64,000 bases of DNA from Anastrepha obliqua (GCF_027943255.1 NC_072892.1:123273792-123337791); one strand, 5' to 3'; shown: positions 32,157 through 44,964, counted from the first letter of the stretch. The notes: generated from the sequence alone by a model not told the origin. Made by a program: numbers and translations.

Positions 32157-32764
32157 CTATGCAGAATTGAAGAGGTGTTGCTTACTACTTCTTTTGATAA
32201 TCTTCTTAGGGTGAAGGCCATCTCTAGGGGTCGGTTCTGGTGTTTCATCTTTATCTAACCTTTGGCGTTCGCAAACAAGATTATTGTAAATGACCCATTC
32301 TTCATCACTAGTAACGATACAGTTCAAAAAACTTCCACTTTCAAGCCGTTGCAGCAGCTTAGAACACACATTCACTCTCTGCTGAAGGTTGGCGACGGAA
32401 AGTCTATGCGGAACCCATTTTCCCAGCTTTGAAACCATTCCCAACTGAACCAGGTGCCTGTGAACTGTTCCATGTGGTGAATTTAACCTCTGAGCTATCA
32501 TATCGACTTTCAAATTTGGCTCAACTTCCACGAGTTCAAGCAAGGCGTCGGAGTTAAAGTCTTCAGAACGACCAGGGCGCGGGGCATCCTCCACGCCGCA
32601 CTTACCACTTCGGAATTTTCAAAACCACTTTTGCGCAGTCCTTACACTCACGGTATCCTCTCCATGAACAGTGTTTATTTCTGCAGCAGCAGTTGTTGCA
32701 TTTTTACCACTTTTATTTAAAAAATACAAAATATGCCTCTTATACGCGTTCGAAGATTCCATTT
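32157..32764 (-). pseudogene. Mariner transposase N-terminal half
   Basis: Begins near 32762 with MESSNAYKRHILYFLNKSGK, then AAEINTVHGEDTVSVRTAQK, a stop in KWF*KF, and a 145-codon open stretch: VEDAPRPGRSEDFNSDALLE, the HTH segment NSPHGTVHRHL and CIVTSDEEWVIY (first catalytic Asp). After HPKKI the sequence ends; the second and third Asp are missing. It is a 3' truncated copy. Confidence 0.75.
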
Positions 32765-32779
32765 TATTTTTTAATATCA

Positions 32780-34640
32780 AGTGCTTCTATGCGCGATTAA
32801 AATCATTGGTTGAATGCACAATATATCAAAGAAAATATAAATAGTTCCGTTATATTCCGCGAATAATTTTTTGTATGCAAAAATCGTACAAAAGTGAAAC
32901 AATGAGCCAAAAGAGACTTTTATAATTGATTTCAAGCTCTTATAGTTTTTTTTACTATGTTTGTTCCACTTAAGTTTAGTATCTGCAGTCATACCTAAGA
33001 ATTTCGCCGTGTTGTGATATGCTGTTTGGACACCATTTAGATGCAATAGAAGATATCATATTTTATTATAAGAGAAATTTATATGGACTAATTTCGATTC
33101 GTTAAACTTAATTCGCCATCTTTTTGTCTAAGCAAGAGTATCATTTAGAGCTTATTGAAGTTTGTATTCGCCTCGGTTCATGTGTAACCATCAGAAAGTA
33201 TGTATTTGTGTGTCATCGGCAAGTGTTGCAGTAACGCAGTTTTTGTTGACTCGTAAAACACATGTAAGAATTGGGTCCCAACACACTTCCCTAAGGTACT
33301 CCAACTTCTGCTTCTTTCAGCTCACTGTGCTCATCATCTTGCTGGACCCGGAAGAATCTATCCGACAAATATGACTTTAGAATAAAATAATATTGTTCGG
33401 GTAGCAGTGCTTTAATTTTATTTAGCAGACCGTCATGAAATTTCGAGAAAGGTCGCAAAGCATACCTTATTTTCCTCGAGTGCATTTTGTATAACTCGTG
33501 TTATCCTGTGTACTTGGTCTATTGTTGAGTGCTTCTCTCCAAAGCCGAATTGGTGCGTTGGTATTTTTTTTTTTTTTTTTGATGACATGATTGAGGTGTT
33601 TTGTTAGCCGCTTTTCCATTAGCTTTGAAATCGTTGGAAGGAGGAATATTGGGCGGTAAGATGAAACGTCGTTTGCTGATTTTCCTGGCTAGTCAAACAT
33701 AATTACCTCAGCAGTTTCCAATAGGTGGAGACATATTTTATTTTAAGGGGGAGGTAGGGTTTAGCGCTAAGGGTTTTTTACAGAAATATGGCTTAAGATA
33801 CTTTAATAAAATCAGTTACATGTTATTGTACATCTTTTCAATAAGTTTTTAAAAAATATTAATAATAAAATATTGACAAATAAGCCCATGACAGCGTTTT
33901 TTTGGAGATATGTTTTTCGAGAGGTGCTCTGCGGTGCCAATCGGCATTCGTCGTAGAATCATCTGAAACTAAAAAAGTCGAATTTTTCAGTTAAAGTATG
34001 ACGTAATGCTTTTTCATTTTTTCATTTTTGTAGTTTTGGTGGCAAAAAAACGTAAAACGAGCATTTTTGGCGAAAAATTTCGCCATATTTGTAAGTGAAA
34101 AACAACCTTAAAAACAAAAAATAAAAAAAAAACAGTGTAGGGGGGAGGTATTTTTGATTTAGAAAACGTGTGCCAAATTTGAAAAGAATCGGTTGAATAG
34201 TTTTGGAGTTGTGATTGGCACCGACTTTTAAGAAGTCGTTTCGGGAAAAACGCGTTTGAAAAAATGACTCTGAGAAATTATCGATGCTCCGCATTCGAGG
34301 TAGAGTGCCTACAAAGGCTATAACTTTGAGAGTTCTGCTCCGATCCACTTAAAATTTTGACACAACATTCTTGAAATGATTTACTATAAGATGAGTGAAG
34401 AAAAAAATTTCGATTTTGTGACCCTACCCCCCCCTTAAGCGACACGTTCAGAGTTCGGGTCAGATTTGGTATTGTATTTAAATGGAGCTTCAATATTTTT
34501 TTACTTACAAAATCATATCCTTTTATGCTGAAAATTATTTATCTCTTCAATTATATTAGTTCTGTTACAGTCTTTTCTGAAAGGTCGGTATCATCATCAA
34601 ATTGACAAGGTTGCATGTCAGCTGCTTGCTGTGCTTCGTA
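32780..34640 (-). pseudogene. Jockey-like LINE reverse transcriptase, split by a MITE
   Basis: The minus strand shows in order KGYDFVSKKILKLHLNTIPN and LNVSLKIKYVSTYWK (across the MITE site), NDVSSYRPIFLLPTISKLME, NAPIRLW/QFGF-like sequence, HDGLLNKIKALLPEQYYFIL, SDRFFRVQQDDEHSELKEAE with VGVP, a TLADDTQI active-site-like box (YADD changed to LADD), and NTAKFLGMTADTKLKWNKH. This is the standard order of the jockey-clade domain. Many stops and frameshifts are present. Confidence 0.75.
33747..34434. mobile_element. TTAA MITE, 688 bp
   Basis: Left GGGGGAGGTAGGGT and right ACCCTACCCCCCCC are inverted, flanked by TTAA (33743-33746, 34435-34438). It is inserted into the jockey-like LINE. Removing it with one TTAA restores SLKIKYVSTYWK. 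It is non-coding. Confidence 0.85.
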
Positions 34641-34807
34641 CGTTTTAAGGAGTTACATTCGTTCAGCAACGCTAAAAATGCGCTAAAAGAAAAATTATTT
34701 TTAGAAGCGATAACAATGGAAATAAATATTAAAAAATTTTATACATTGTTGATTAGTACTTAAACTTTATAAAAAATTTATTTTAATTTTTCTTTAGAAA
34801 AATTAGT

Positions 34808-35633
34808 CAAGGGTTTTCCAATAACAGGTGTTATTTTGAATAGCCCGCTATTTCGGTAGATGTCACTTTTTGAAGCTGTCATTTTTTGATATTAGATAAA
34901 TAGAAACTACGTCATGAATAAAAATGGAATGATACACGCTTAAACAACGCTTTGAAATTATTAAAATTCACTATAAAAATGGTGAAAATTTGGCAGAGAC
35001 GATTCGTAAAACTCGAACATTTTTGAGTCATCGTGAAGCACCTTGCGGTCCGACAATACAGAAATTGGCGAACAAATTCCAGCGGTTGGGACAAGTTAGT
35101 GATAACCCGTGCACAACCACTCAACCGTATTTTGCATAAAGATTTGGGTCTAGAGGCTTATAAAGTCCACCTAACACAAGAACTCAAGCCGATCATCTAC
35201 AACGTCGTGTCTTTGCTGATTGGGTGGTTGAAATGCATGAAAATGATCCGGAATTCCATCGAAAAATCATTTTGAGTGATGAGGCCCATTTCCACCTGGG
35301 TGGCTTCGTCAACGAGCAAAATTGTGGGATCTGGGGCTCAGAAAATCCAAGAGTAATTATTGAAAAGCCTCTCTATCCTCAACGTGTGACTGTTTGGTGC
35401 GGTTTATGGTCCGGCGGAGTCATTGGACCTTACTTTTTCGAAAATGCAGCTGGAGCAACAGTTACGGTGAATGGATTGCGCTATCGAGAGATGATTTATG
35501 ATTTTGTATGGCCGGAATTGGATGGTATTGATCTAGACAACGTTTATTTTCAACAAGACGGCGCTACGTGCCACACAAGCAACGAAACCATTGATATTTT
35601 ACGGGAATAACACCTCTTATTGGAAAACCCTTT
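34808..35633 (+). mobile_element. DD41D mariner, truncated derivative
   Basis: Ends AAGGGTTTTCCAATAAC and its inverse. Transposase reads IRKTRTFLSHREAPCGP in the N-terminus, then a 128-codon open stretch from 35224: MHENDPEFHRKIILSDEAHF (first Asp), VTVWCGLWSGGVIGPYFF, VYFQQDGATCHTSNETIDIL (second Asp), then a stop where the deletion joins directly to the right end. The third Asp is missing. Confidence 0.85.
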
Positions 35634-35949
35634 ATACTATATAAAAAATCACGTGACCCAAAGTACAATGAAAAAAAAGTTGCTCTACGGCCTTCATCAT
35701 TTTTCCTTGAAATGTTGATGGATCTGTAAGAAGTAAAAAAATTCTTGTTAAATAAAATTGTATTTATGGTCTGTCGAGGCGGATTTTTAAATTTCGAAAA
35801 ATTTTGCAATTTATGGCATTTTAAGAAAATATATGCGTTTTACGTAATAAATGTCACACAAATATTTATAAAATTTTTTAATAAAAATATCAAAAATCAA
35901 ATCTATAGAGAAAACTCTTTCGAAAATTTTAAAAACACCGCATCAAAAA

Positions 35950-36178
35950 ATATTAAAAACTGTATGAGTGCTGGAAAAAGTAGTTTTGAGAAAAACGAGT
36001 TTAAAGTTTTAGATACAGGAGCACGCGGACCGCTCTGTACCTAGTTAATGGGCTGTAAAGCTGTAATATTGGGAATTTCCGCATGAAAATTTCGCAGTAT
36101 ATTCTTAAGATTATAATATACTTTCGAAATATTAAAAAAAAATCGATTTTTTGGAAAGTTCTGGACGTTTATAACCCC
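35950..36178. mobile_element. Truncated TTAA MITE (right end only)
   Basis: Right end GGACGTTTATAACCCC followed by TTAA (36179-36182). Upstream is a GAGTTTAAAGTTT box as in 8009-8757 and 63268-63972, and the stretch ATTCTTAA-x-ACTTTCGAAATAT near 36100-36135 is shared with 63900-63935. The left end was not found. Confidence 0.6.
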
Positions 36179-36189
36179 TTAAATGTACA

Positions 36190-37960
36190 TTTTGTAGAGA
36201 CATGGCAAAAATGTGTGACTTTTCTTTGTTGCTTCTGTTTTCTCGATTGGAGGTTGCTGTGCAGTTGGTTCTGTCTGTTTTGTGTTTTTAAAGTGAGTAA
36301 TCGGCATTAACAGTCATTTGTTAAAGAATTTAGTGTTGTATTAAGTGAGCCATTAAAAGCCTTGATTTTTTATTAAGATTGTTTGAAACTTGACTGCGCA
36401 GTTCTTTGTTATGTTTGCATAATCTACGCCTTTCCTTGACCATTTCCTTCATTTCTTTACAAACTGCACTGCGTTAAATAATTAAAGCACAGGGATTTTT
36501 TAACAAGCCCAGAAAATGTATTTATTTCTTGTTTAATTTTAATTCTTTTCTTTTTATAAAAACGTAGTTCGTTTCCCTACAAAAAGTACACAAGTCCAAG
36601 TTTAAAAAGAATTTTAAGCATTCGTTATATGGGGAAAATATGCAAAGACCGCCAGCAAAAAAAAAAACAAATGTCAAAAACCAATGCCTTGTTTGAGCCA
36701 CTTGAAACTGGCACTTAGTTAAACCAAAATTCAAATGGCCATAAACCTGCATACCATACATTCTAAATGTTCTGATTAAAGTGGTAATTTTTTATACAAA
36801 TTTAATGTTTTTTAATTTGCACAAAGCGTGAAACAGGGATTTATGGAATATATGGTTTTTGCAGGAGTACGAAATATATTTTCATATAAAAATTATTAAA
36901 ATTAAATAAGAAGCAAATTAATTGTCAAAACTTGTGAAATAAGCGTTGTACGCAGCATAGCTCGTTAAATTATATATTGTAATTCCCGAGGCACGGACTA
37001 ACAACTAGTTTGTGGGTGAGCTATGACTAGTTAAAAGGACCAGTTGTCTCATAGAAAAATAATAGAAGCTGAACTACTTCAGCTGCAGAAGCAAACAGGT
37101 AGTCAGGCAACATGGAGCCAGTGCGTTTGACTGCAGTGATATTATATAGCACATGAATACATAAACACACATATACATATACGTATATATGTAAATTGTG
37201 TACTTATATTGCACATGCACATGCACATTATTGTGTTTGTTTTTGTTTGACATTGTGGGCGTTTTGTTGTAACTGCAACATCCTATTAGGAAGTTCAATA
37301 ACACCGAATATTCCGGTTACCGTTTGCCTTGCGAAAAGCTGTTAATAAGCCAGCTGCAGCAGAGTCAAGAATCAACAATCAGCTGCAATGGCAACAATAA
37401 CTCCAAAGTACACCTCTTGCCAATGTCTTTCTTTCGGTAATCGCACTACAAATGCCACAAATATCGTAACGGAAAAGGAAACTCGAACTACGTATGAATG
37501 TCTGCTTGTTGCATGTTGTTTTACTCGTACATTGCAGCATATATTAAGTGCACGAGTGTGCATAAGTACATCCAAATGTCGGCACATGCGGGCTTGCTTA
37601 GGTAAGATCTCATATATACTTACACGAACCCATCGAGCACATAATTAAAGATTTCTACGAGCATTGCGTTCAAGTTGTCTTTAATTTGTCATTGAGTCCA
37701 TCTTCTGAGTTCAAAAATTTAAAAAATATATTCATAATTAAGAGAGAGATATGATCACACCTACCAATCTATCGCCTGAATTCAAGGAACACTAGTCTGA
37801 ATATAAGTCCATCTCAAAGCAGACAAGAGCTTTAAAAATGATTTGTCACATAACAACTTGGGATTTCGTGAAATACTAAGGCAAATGCATTTGCGGTCTT
37901 GTTATATTATATATTTCGCTGAGGTCTCAACCATCTGCGAGATGAGACGGTAAACCAACA
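36190..37960. other. Interval with no recognised gene
   Basis: AT-rich with a CA/TA-rich microsatellite near 37155-37200. No transposon termini or domains are recognised. Confidence 0.45.
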
Positions 37961-37969
37961 ACCAAGGAA

Positions 37970-38140
37970 AGTATCGGGTGTTTTTTAGCTGAACTATCGA
38001 AATATATACTATGGTTTGAGAGCTGAGAATGACAAACTATGCTGACATATTCATTCAGTAAGATTTGGCAAGTCACTATGAATCGCTTAAAGCCAGCACA
38101 ACGCTTCCGCATTTTGGAAATCTACGTTGAAAACTGTAAA
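37970..38140 (+). pseudogene. DD41D transposase N-terminal relic
   Basis: A GGGTGTTTTTTAGCTGAAC end-like motif at 37977, then MNRLKPAQRFRILEIYVENC from 38078, which matches the MNRLTxEQRLQIxxxYYEN start of other DD41D copies. The rest is absent. Confidence 0.6.
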
Positions 38141-38149
38141 CGTATTTGC

Positions 38150-38980
38150 TGTTATGGTCACCGTTTCCTTCAGCACTCCAGCCACTGCTACCTGAAGTTC
38201 ACTCGTGCTGTTATTCGTTTGCTTCTTCAACTCAAGGAGTAGTTCGCCTGTGCTGTGCTTTATTCGCTTGACGCTGAGATACTGCGCTGCTGGTGGCATC
38301 ATTAGCCCTTGACATATCTGACAGGTGATCGGTTGAGCGTGTTCCCCACAAATGGGTTGCTGATAACCCTCTCTGCTCCATCTTTTGTTGGTTTTGTTGT
38401 TGTTGTTGTTTTTGTTGCACTCATTTTTTCGCAGTTGGGTCCCTCCTCAAGACCGCTAAATTCATTCTTTTTGTGCATTCATCTATTAACGCCGTAATAA
38501 CCTATGCAAAGCAAGGAGATCACCCTAGATTTGGTGCGATTCCTTATGAGATGCGCATTCAAAGCCAGACAGTTATTAATCGGGCCAAAGTCAACCGAAT
38601 CTCTACGCTTAGATTAGTGCCGTTTCAACGAGCTGTCATTATCGCTTACTAAAGTAGCCGAATATCACAGTTGTCAGCATGGGATCATCCTTTTCATCGT
38701 CTTCGCCCCTTTAGGGAAACACACGCTGACCAAGAAGTTGCCCAATATGAGTCCATCGCCAAGCTCTGCTCACCTTTGACACATAAATCTCATAGGACGT
38801 GTTAGCTTTTTTAAACCGCCTTCCTTTTCTGCTGCTCTTTGTCGGTGGTTGCTTATTTGTTACAAACTTATTCGCAACTAAGCTGCTACTGCAGGTCGTC
38901 CGGCTATCCGCAACCTGCTGTCCCCATGGTTGCTTAGAGCCCAGCTTAGTCGTCCGCTACGGAAGGAGCGAATAACTTCG
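38150..38980. other. Interval with no recognised gene; GTT microsatellite
   Basis: A (GTT)n-rich run lies near 38388-38418. Nothing else supported. Confidence 0.45.
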
Positions 38981-39794
38981 TATCTCTATCTCTATCTCTA
39001 TCTCTATCTCTATCTCTATCTCTATCTCTATCTCTATCTCTATCTCTATCTCTATCTCTATCTCTATCTCTATCTCTATCTCTATCTCTATCTCTATCTC
39101 TATCTCTATCTCTATCTCTATCTCTATCTCTATCTCTATCTCTATCTCTATCTCTATCTCTATCTCTATCTCTATCTCTATCTCTATCTCTATCTCTATC
39201 TCTATCTCTATCTCTATCTCTATCTCTATCTCTATCTCTATCTCTATCTCTATCTCTATCTCTATCTCTATCTCTATCTCCATCTCCATCTCCATCTCTT
39301 TCTCTTTCTCTTTCTCTTTCTCTTTCTCTTTCTCTTTCTCTTTCTCTTTCTCTTTCTCTTTCTCTTTCTCTTTCTCTTTCTCTTTCTCTTTCTCTTTCTC
39401 TTTCTCTTTCTCTTTCTCTTTCTCTTTCTATTTCTATTTCTCTTTCTCTATCTCTATCTCTATCTCTATCTCTATCTCTATCTCTATCTCTATCTCTATC
39501 TCTATCTCTATCTCTATCTCTATCTCTATCTCTATCTCTATCTCTATCTCTATCTCTGTCTCTATCTCTATCTCTATCTCTATCTCTATCTCTATCTCTA
39601 TCTCTATCTCTATCTCTATCTCTATCTCTATCTCTATCTCTATCTCTATCTCTATCTCTATCTCTATCTCTATCTCTATCTCTATCTCTATCTCTATCTC
39701 TGTCTCTATCTCTATCTCTATCTCTATCTCTATCTCTGTCTCTAACTATATCTCTATCTTCTCCATCTCTATCTCTATCGCTTCCTCTATCTAT
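38981..39794 (+). repeat. Block-structured hexanucleotide satellite (TATCTC / TTTCTC)
   Basis: Fifty perfect TATCTC units at 38981-39280, three CATCTC units at 39281-39298, about 21 TTTCTC units at 39299-39427, a short mixed stretch, then about 54 TATCTC units with rare TGTCTC variants to about 39775, and a ragged end. It is open in all frames on the pyrimidine strand and on the purine strand as (Glu-Ile)n, but this follows from the repeat and is not a gene. Confidence 0.95.
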
Positions 39795-39799
39795 TTATT

Positions 39800-41340
39800 A
39801 ATGCTTCATATGTTAGTTATTATTATTCGCATGCGTTTGGCCCAAATGTTTTACTACTTCGTATTCTCAAATTCCTTAGACTTTTGCTCGCTGGGTTCAA
39901 CGCATTCAAATCAATAAGTACGAACATATTGTAGCATATTATTAGGCTGTAATATATTTAATGCTGCGCAAACATCAGCAATGACTCTCCATTATTGGTA
40001 GTATTACAGTTATGAACTCATTGTTTGCCATTATAATTTGCATGCTGTATGTTGCACGTTGCGTGTTGGATGTGGCGCATGCATTATTTGCATCTCAATT
40101 ACAATAAAAACATGATTATAGGCCACACACAATGCCATTTGCTCTGCTACACTGCACGAATAGCCACAAATGCAGTCTCTGAGACAGTTACTAATTTGGT
40201 AATATTTTTCAATGCGAAGTGATATTCCGCAACTCAGCTTCACACTTCTACTCACAATGCGCCTTTCTCCTATTATTCCCATACGTTTCCATTCTTTCCT
40301 TTGTGCTTCCATCTGTTAGATGAGTAACTTGAATTTGCTAATAGTTGCTGTACGTTGTTGCATGTATTACCGAGTAATTGGAAAATTGCAAATTTGCCAC
40401 AACATGTGCAACACGCAAGAAGTGCATACAATGCGCCAGACACGCCAGAATAGCGAAGCAAATCAGTATTTATGCAAATACATACGTACACACACAGAAA
40501 CCTAATTGTTCGTGTACAGATAATGTTATTTGCCAGAATATGAGCACTGGGCCGCACGTTCAGCATGGTCGACAGCCAGCAACTGGCAGTGTGAAAAATT
40601 AATTAGGATAAGGCATGTCTCAATGCAAATGCCTTGGCAGCTAAGCATTTCCGGCCACTTGGAGATGATTATGTAGGCGATTTATGTACGTACAAGTGTG
40701 TGGCTGCAGAATACCGTTGCCAGACGGCTGGCTTTATCACTTAAGTGCACTTAAGAACATTTCATTGGGAAGTATGTGTCTGCGTATTATGCGTTTAAAA
40801 GTGGTCCGATTTCATCAATAACTGCACTATCTACACTTGCTTGGTATGTGCGTGTGTTTGATGGCAATAATCAACAATTTCAAGTTTATTAGCATTCAAC
40901 TATTACAATTTATGAACTAACTAATAAAGAGTATTAAAATCATTTTGCTTTAGAACTACTTTATATATGTATTTGTGCTAACGGATTTCCGTATTGTATC
41001 TCATTGACAGACAAACAGATTACATATTTGATAGCTTCAATAATACCGCACAGCCTCTCTAATCTGAGCCAATAATTGCATGTGAAGACTGGATTATCGA
41101 AATTTTCGAAACAAACAAAGGCGCCGGTGGCAGCTGTAGGTTAGATTACTTGGGTATAAGTTGCAGGTTGTTGTTTTTGGCTCCGCTCTCCACTGCCGAT
41201 ATTAAATATTTAACAGCGTGACCCTTAAGCAGATAACGGCAATTATTCGCGTGTGTTTTCTAAGCAGATAATAAGACGTGAGACCTCCTAAAAAACTTGT
41301 GTGTTGCGGTCTCTAAAACTTGCTATGACCTTGTACATGA
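39800..41340. other. Interval with no recognised gene
   Basis: Only short frames and AT-rich sequence. Confidence 0.4.
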
Positions 41341-41354
41341 TGAAAGCCGCTACC

Positions 41355-41935
41355 AAAAAAAAATTGAATAACTTTTTTTCTTTTTAAGTTATCTGTTCCA
41401 TTTTTGTTTTAATTCGCAGTTTGATCTTTAAAATTTATTAAAATGGATAACTGGGACACGCAAACAAGAATTTGGATAGTCCGCCGCTATCACGCACTGG
41501 AGTCCGTAGTTTTGGTACAGAGAGAGTACACATAGCCCAGACTGTTATGACAGAGTTGCGACGAAAATTTCCCAATAAACTGATTTCAAGAAACTCCGAA
41601 TTTCGTTGGCCCCCCAGGTCGCCTGACCTTACTGCACCTGACTTTTTCTTGTGGGGTTTATGTAAACAAGAAGTTTATAAAACAAAGCCAACAAATTTGG
41701 ATGAACTAAAACAATCCATTCGGGCAACAATTGCGGCTATTCCTGACGCAACTCTCAAAGCAGCAATGAACAACTTTTTACTAAGATGCCGCATTTGTGT
41801 CAACGAGCATGGGGGGCATTTAAATTCAATTATTTTTAAAACTAGTTGAGCTACATTTAATAAAATTTAATGACCTAACTTGAAAAAAAAAATAAATGAA
41901 TTCCAAACACTAAAAAAAAAGTTATTTGAGTTTCT
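41355..41935 (+). mobile_element. DD41D-like mariner deletion derivative
   Basis: TIR-like sequence TGAATAACTTTTTTT near 41365 and, inverted, CAAATAACTTTTTTTTT near 41920. The N-terminus MDNWDTQTRIWIVRRYHALE (41443) jumps by deletion to the catalytic C-terminal half: GTERVHIAQTVMTELRRKFP, RWPPRSPDLTAPDFFLWG, LKAAMNNFLLRCRICVNEH, GGHLNSIIF. Aligned with the others, the second Asp position is Gly, and spacing to the last Asp is 41. The distinct N-terminus indicates a different subfamily. Confidence 0.65.
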
Positions 41936-42002
41936 TAATGTAGCAAAATTCATCAGCCATCCCGTATTTTGTTAAATATAACTACTTAATGACTATCGTA
42001 GC

Positions 42003-43125
42003 CGAATTGGTTGGTGAGCGCAAAAGCTCGAGTCTCCGTGCATTTTCTAATAGCGGTCGCCCCGGCAGGCAATAGCAAACGTCCGAGTGTATTTCTACCA
42101 TGATAAAGCTTCTAATAAAATAAACGGTGGTTAAATTTTAAGGGCCGATGTTGAATGTAAGCCACACCTAAACGTCAAGTTTTTCTGTGCATTTTATTCA
42201 ACAGTTTTCAATCTCAGACTAATACATTTTCAACCATTAAAGTTATTTAGGCTTATTATGAAAACGGGCGTTCAACAAAAAAATGCATATCGCGCACTTC
42301 GTTAAGAAAATCATCTTCAGTGATGAGGCACATTTTCACCTCAGTGGATTCGTCAATAAGCAGAATTGCCGCATTTGGGCGAATGATAATTCAAAAGTGA
42401 TTGCCGAAAAGCCAATGCACTTACAAAGAGTGACTGTTTGGTGCGCTTTATGGGCCGGCGGCATCATTGGGCCGTATTTTTTCCAAAATGAGGCCGGTCA
42501 GACAGTTACTGTGAATAGTGTTCGCTATCGTGAGATGATAATGAGTTTTTTATGACCCGAATTGGAAGATATGGATGTGGACGATATGTGGTTTCAACAG
42601 AACGGTGCTACTTGTCACACAGCTAACGAAACAATGGCTCTTTTGCGCGAAAAATTTGATGACCGAATAATCTCACGTCGCGGCGATGTCAATTGGCCGC
42701 CAAGATCATGTGATTTGACAACATTGGACTTCTTTCTTTTGAAAGAAAAGGTGTACGTTGATAAGCCAGCAACAATTCAAAAGCTAAAGGATGATATAAT
42801 TCGACACATTAACGGCATACCTGTAGAACCTCAAAATTTGGACCATCGGATGGAGTTGTGCCGCCGGCGGCCATTTGGCCAATATTTTGTTTTATACGTA
42901 ATTGAGCTTTCCTAATTTCCTAAAAAAATTTTATTTTATTTAAAATCAACACCGGCCCTTGAAACCACCCATTATATATCTGCATAATATCTACTGTTAT
43001 CTGCTGTTCGGACTCGGCTTAAAAGTGTAGGTCCCTAGATTTGTGATCCAACAACAAGACGCGTACCACAGTAACAGGAGAAGCTCGGCCAAACACCCAA
43101 AAAGGGGTTTAAGCGCCAATTGTAC
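42003..43125 (+). repeat. tRNA-derived SINE split by a DD41D mariner
   Basis: The head GTAGCCGAATTGGTTGGTGAG and AATAGCGGTCGCCCCGGCAG lie at 42003-42120. The body and tail, GTTCGGACTCGGCTTAAAA to GCGCCAATTG, lie at 42975-43125. The DD41D insert at 42123-42973 falls in the T/A-rich centre. The B-box region is partly lost. Confidence 0.75.
42123..42973 (+). mobile_element. DD41D mariner inserted in a SINE
   Basis: Ends with GGTGGTTAAA and AAGGGCCGATGTTGA on the left, and the inverse GGGTGGTTTCAAGGGCCGGTGTTGA on the right, flanked by TA. The N-terminal DNA-binding part is deleted. It retains IIFSDEAHFHLSGFVNKQNC (first Asp) and a stop in SFL*PEL. In MWFQQNGATCHTANET the second catalytic Asp is Asn, and SCDLTTLDFF holds the third Asp. 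Inactive. Confidence 0.85.
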
Positions 43126-43544
43126 TTAGTCCAGCCATAAGTTCTGTTACAAGTTGAGAACAGTATAGGTATGAAATTATAATACATACTTTTTCAACAG
43201 CGAAAATTTTTTCATCTGTGAAAGGAATATTTTCATGACTGTTGACCGCCAAGTCAAGTCTAAAGGAGGAAGTCAAGTCGACGGAAGGATTTAATCTGGG
43301 AACCATCTCTAATTAGTCTGGACATGGATCTGATCGACAAATTCATTTCCCTGCACATGATTTTCTTCTTTCAAAGGGGAGTCGAATGTTTGCAGCTTAT
43401 TAGTAAACTCGTACACCTTTACCTTTACCTAAGTCCGACGCTGTCAAAGAGAGAAGAGCCGTCGAGGGAATATCGTCTTGAGTAAATTCATTGGTTGTGA
43501 CGCGCTATGGTATGATACACCACAAAATTCTGTCACTGTTTTTT

Positions 43545-43845
43545 CTCTATGAATGGCTGTGGAAACTCGGTGATAATGGTTCGATATCGGTCAGCTTTGA
43601 CTGTTCGCGTACAACCTTTGCCAGTTTCGTAATGAATGGCCCGTAAAAGACTGGCCTAATGGTCAGAGCGCACACACATTAAACATGCACATGCAAACAT
43701 GCATTAAACAATGAATTTAACATCAGGTTTCTCATGCACAACTCGAAGATTTACAGTGTCCCAGAGGCGACAGTATTGTTTATTTGAGCCACTGCTGTAA
43801 GTGAAATCTACTTCAGCACTCAAGATGATGGGATAAGAGTTATTT
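43545..43845 (-). pseudogene. Strongly decayed DD41D transposase relic
   Basis: The minus strand reads SNKQYCRLWDTVNLRVVHEK near 43720-43790, which parallels VNKQNCRIWxxENPxVIxEKP in other copies, then RTVKADRYRTIITEFPQP near 43555-43605, parallel to VTVNxxRYRxMIxxF. No intact frame. Confidence 0.5.
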
Positions 43846-43936
43846 TCAAAATTGTATTTACGATTTTTGCCTTCTGCGGCTATGTACCGCTGAATGGTTA
43901 TAATTGTACTTCACACACGTTTCGAAATCGTTGTAT

Positions 43937-44110
43937 AAGGTGGCACAAAATTAATCACCCTACCGGAAGATTTATAATGATTGAAAATGACGTCGTATGT
44001 GAATCATATTTCACACTGGTGAATTCAAACAGATACAAAAACAATATTTCTTCATTTAGTAAAAAAGTTATTCAAAAACGAAATGATGGTTTTTAATTTT
44101 GGGCCACCTT
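43937..44110. mobile_element. 174-bp MITE
   Basis: Ends AAGGTGGCACAAAATTAA and its near inverse, flanked by TA. Non-coding. The short form and TA site fit a Tc1/mariner-type MITE. Confidence 0.65.
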
Positions 44111-44119
44111 GTAGTGCAC

Positions 44120-44960
44120 GCGAAAATAATATTATTGAGGGAGATATTAAATTTTTTCATCAGTCAATGTCAAGTATGGTTGAGGAGTATACATATAAAC
44201 TGCACCTATATATTGTAATACAGATTACGGTGTTTCTGTCAGTAACCTAATGGAAGCGTTCAGGAAAATTTTATTATATTAACTTAATTTAATTTTTATT
44301 TCAAATTCACTCATACATGCCCATCTGGATATCGGTTCGTAAGCCACCATCATGAACGCTTTCACGAGGTTAAAATACCTATAGAAATAAATACAGTTAG
44401 AGGAAAAAATTAAACTCATTGATTGCCCATATCTGATGATGTCTAAATGTCACTAAAAAGGACTTTTGTAACGAGGATGAACTCATGGCATAGAATGAAA
44501 TTGACTTAATATTTACTATATTAAATATTATTATATTACATCTTAGCCGAAAAAACTGTAAAAAGTGTAATTTTTTTAATTTTTTGCACCAAGCATTTTC
44601 AATAAAAATAAATTAGAGTTTCAGATTCGTTGTACACTCAAAAATACCATTTGGTGCTAAAAATATTTGCATTTAAATAAATGTTAGGTTTTTTAAATAA
44701 TCCTGCTCCACCAGCTCATTTAAATTGAAGAAAGAACCTTAAAATCGCCAGACTGAGAAAACTGGAAAATTACTTTTCTAAATACAACCCGGATTTTCAG
44801 AAGAACTTCGCGCCCTTAATTTCTCAATCAACTGCCGAACATTGACGCATACTGAAGCCGTTAATTTTTATTATGAAAACAGAATGTTTGTTAAGGCTCT
44901 TTCATGATCCATAGAAATCAGTAGTGAATAAGTCTCAAACGGTACCTTTTTTCTGTAATT
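44120..44960. other. Interval with no recognised feature
   Basis: AT-rich; no motif recognised. Confidence 0.4.
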
Positions 44961-44964
44961 TTTA

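Noticed and set aside
38930..39745. 271-codon (Leu-Tyr)/(Leu-Phe) open frame and its minus-strand (Glu-Ile) counterpart
   Set aside because: Both result from the hexanucleotide satellite, which has no stop codons in these frames; no flanking gene structure.
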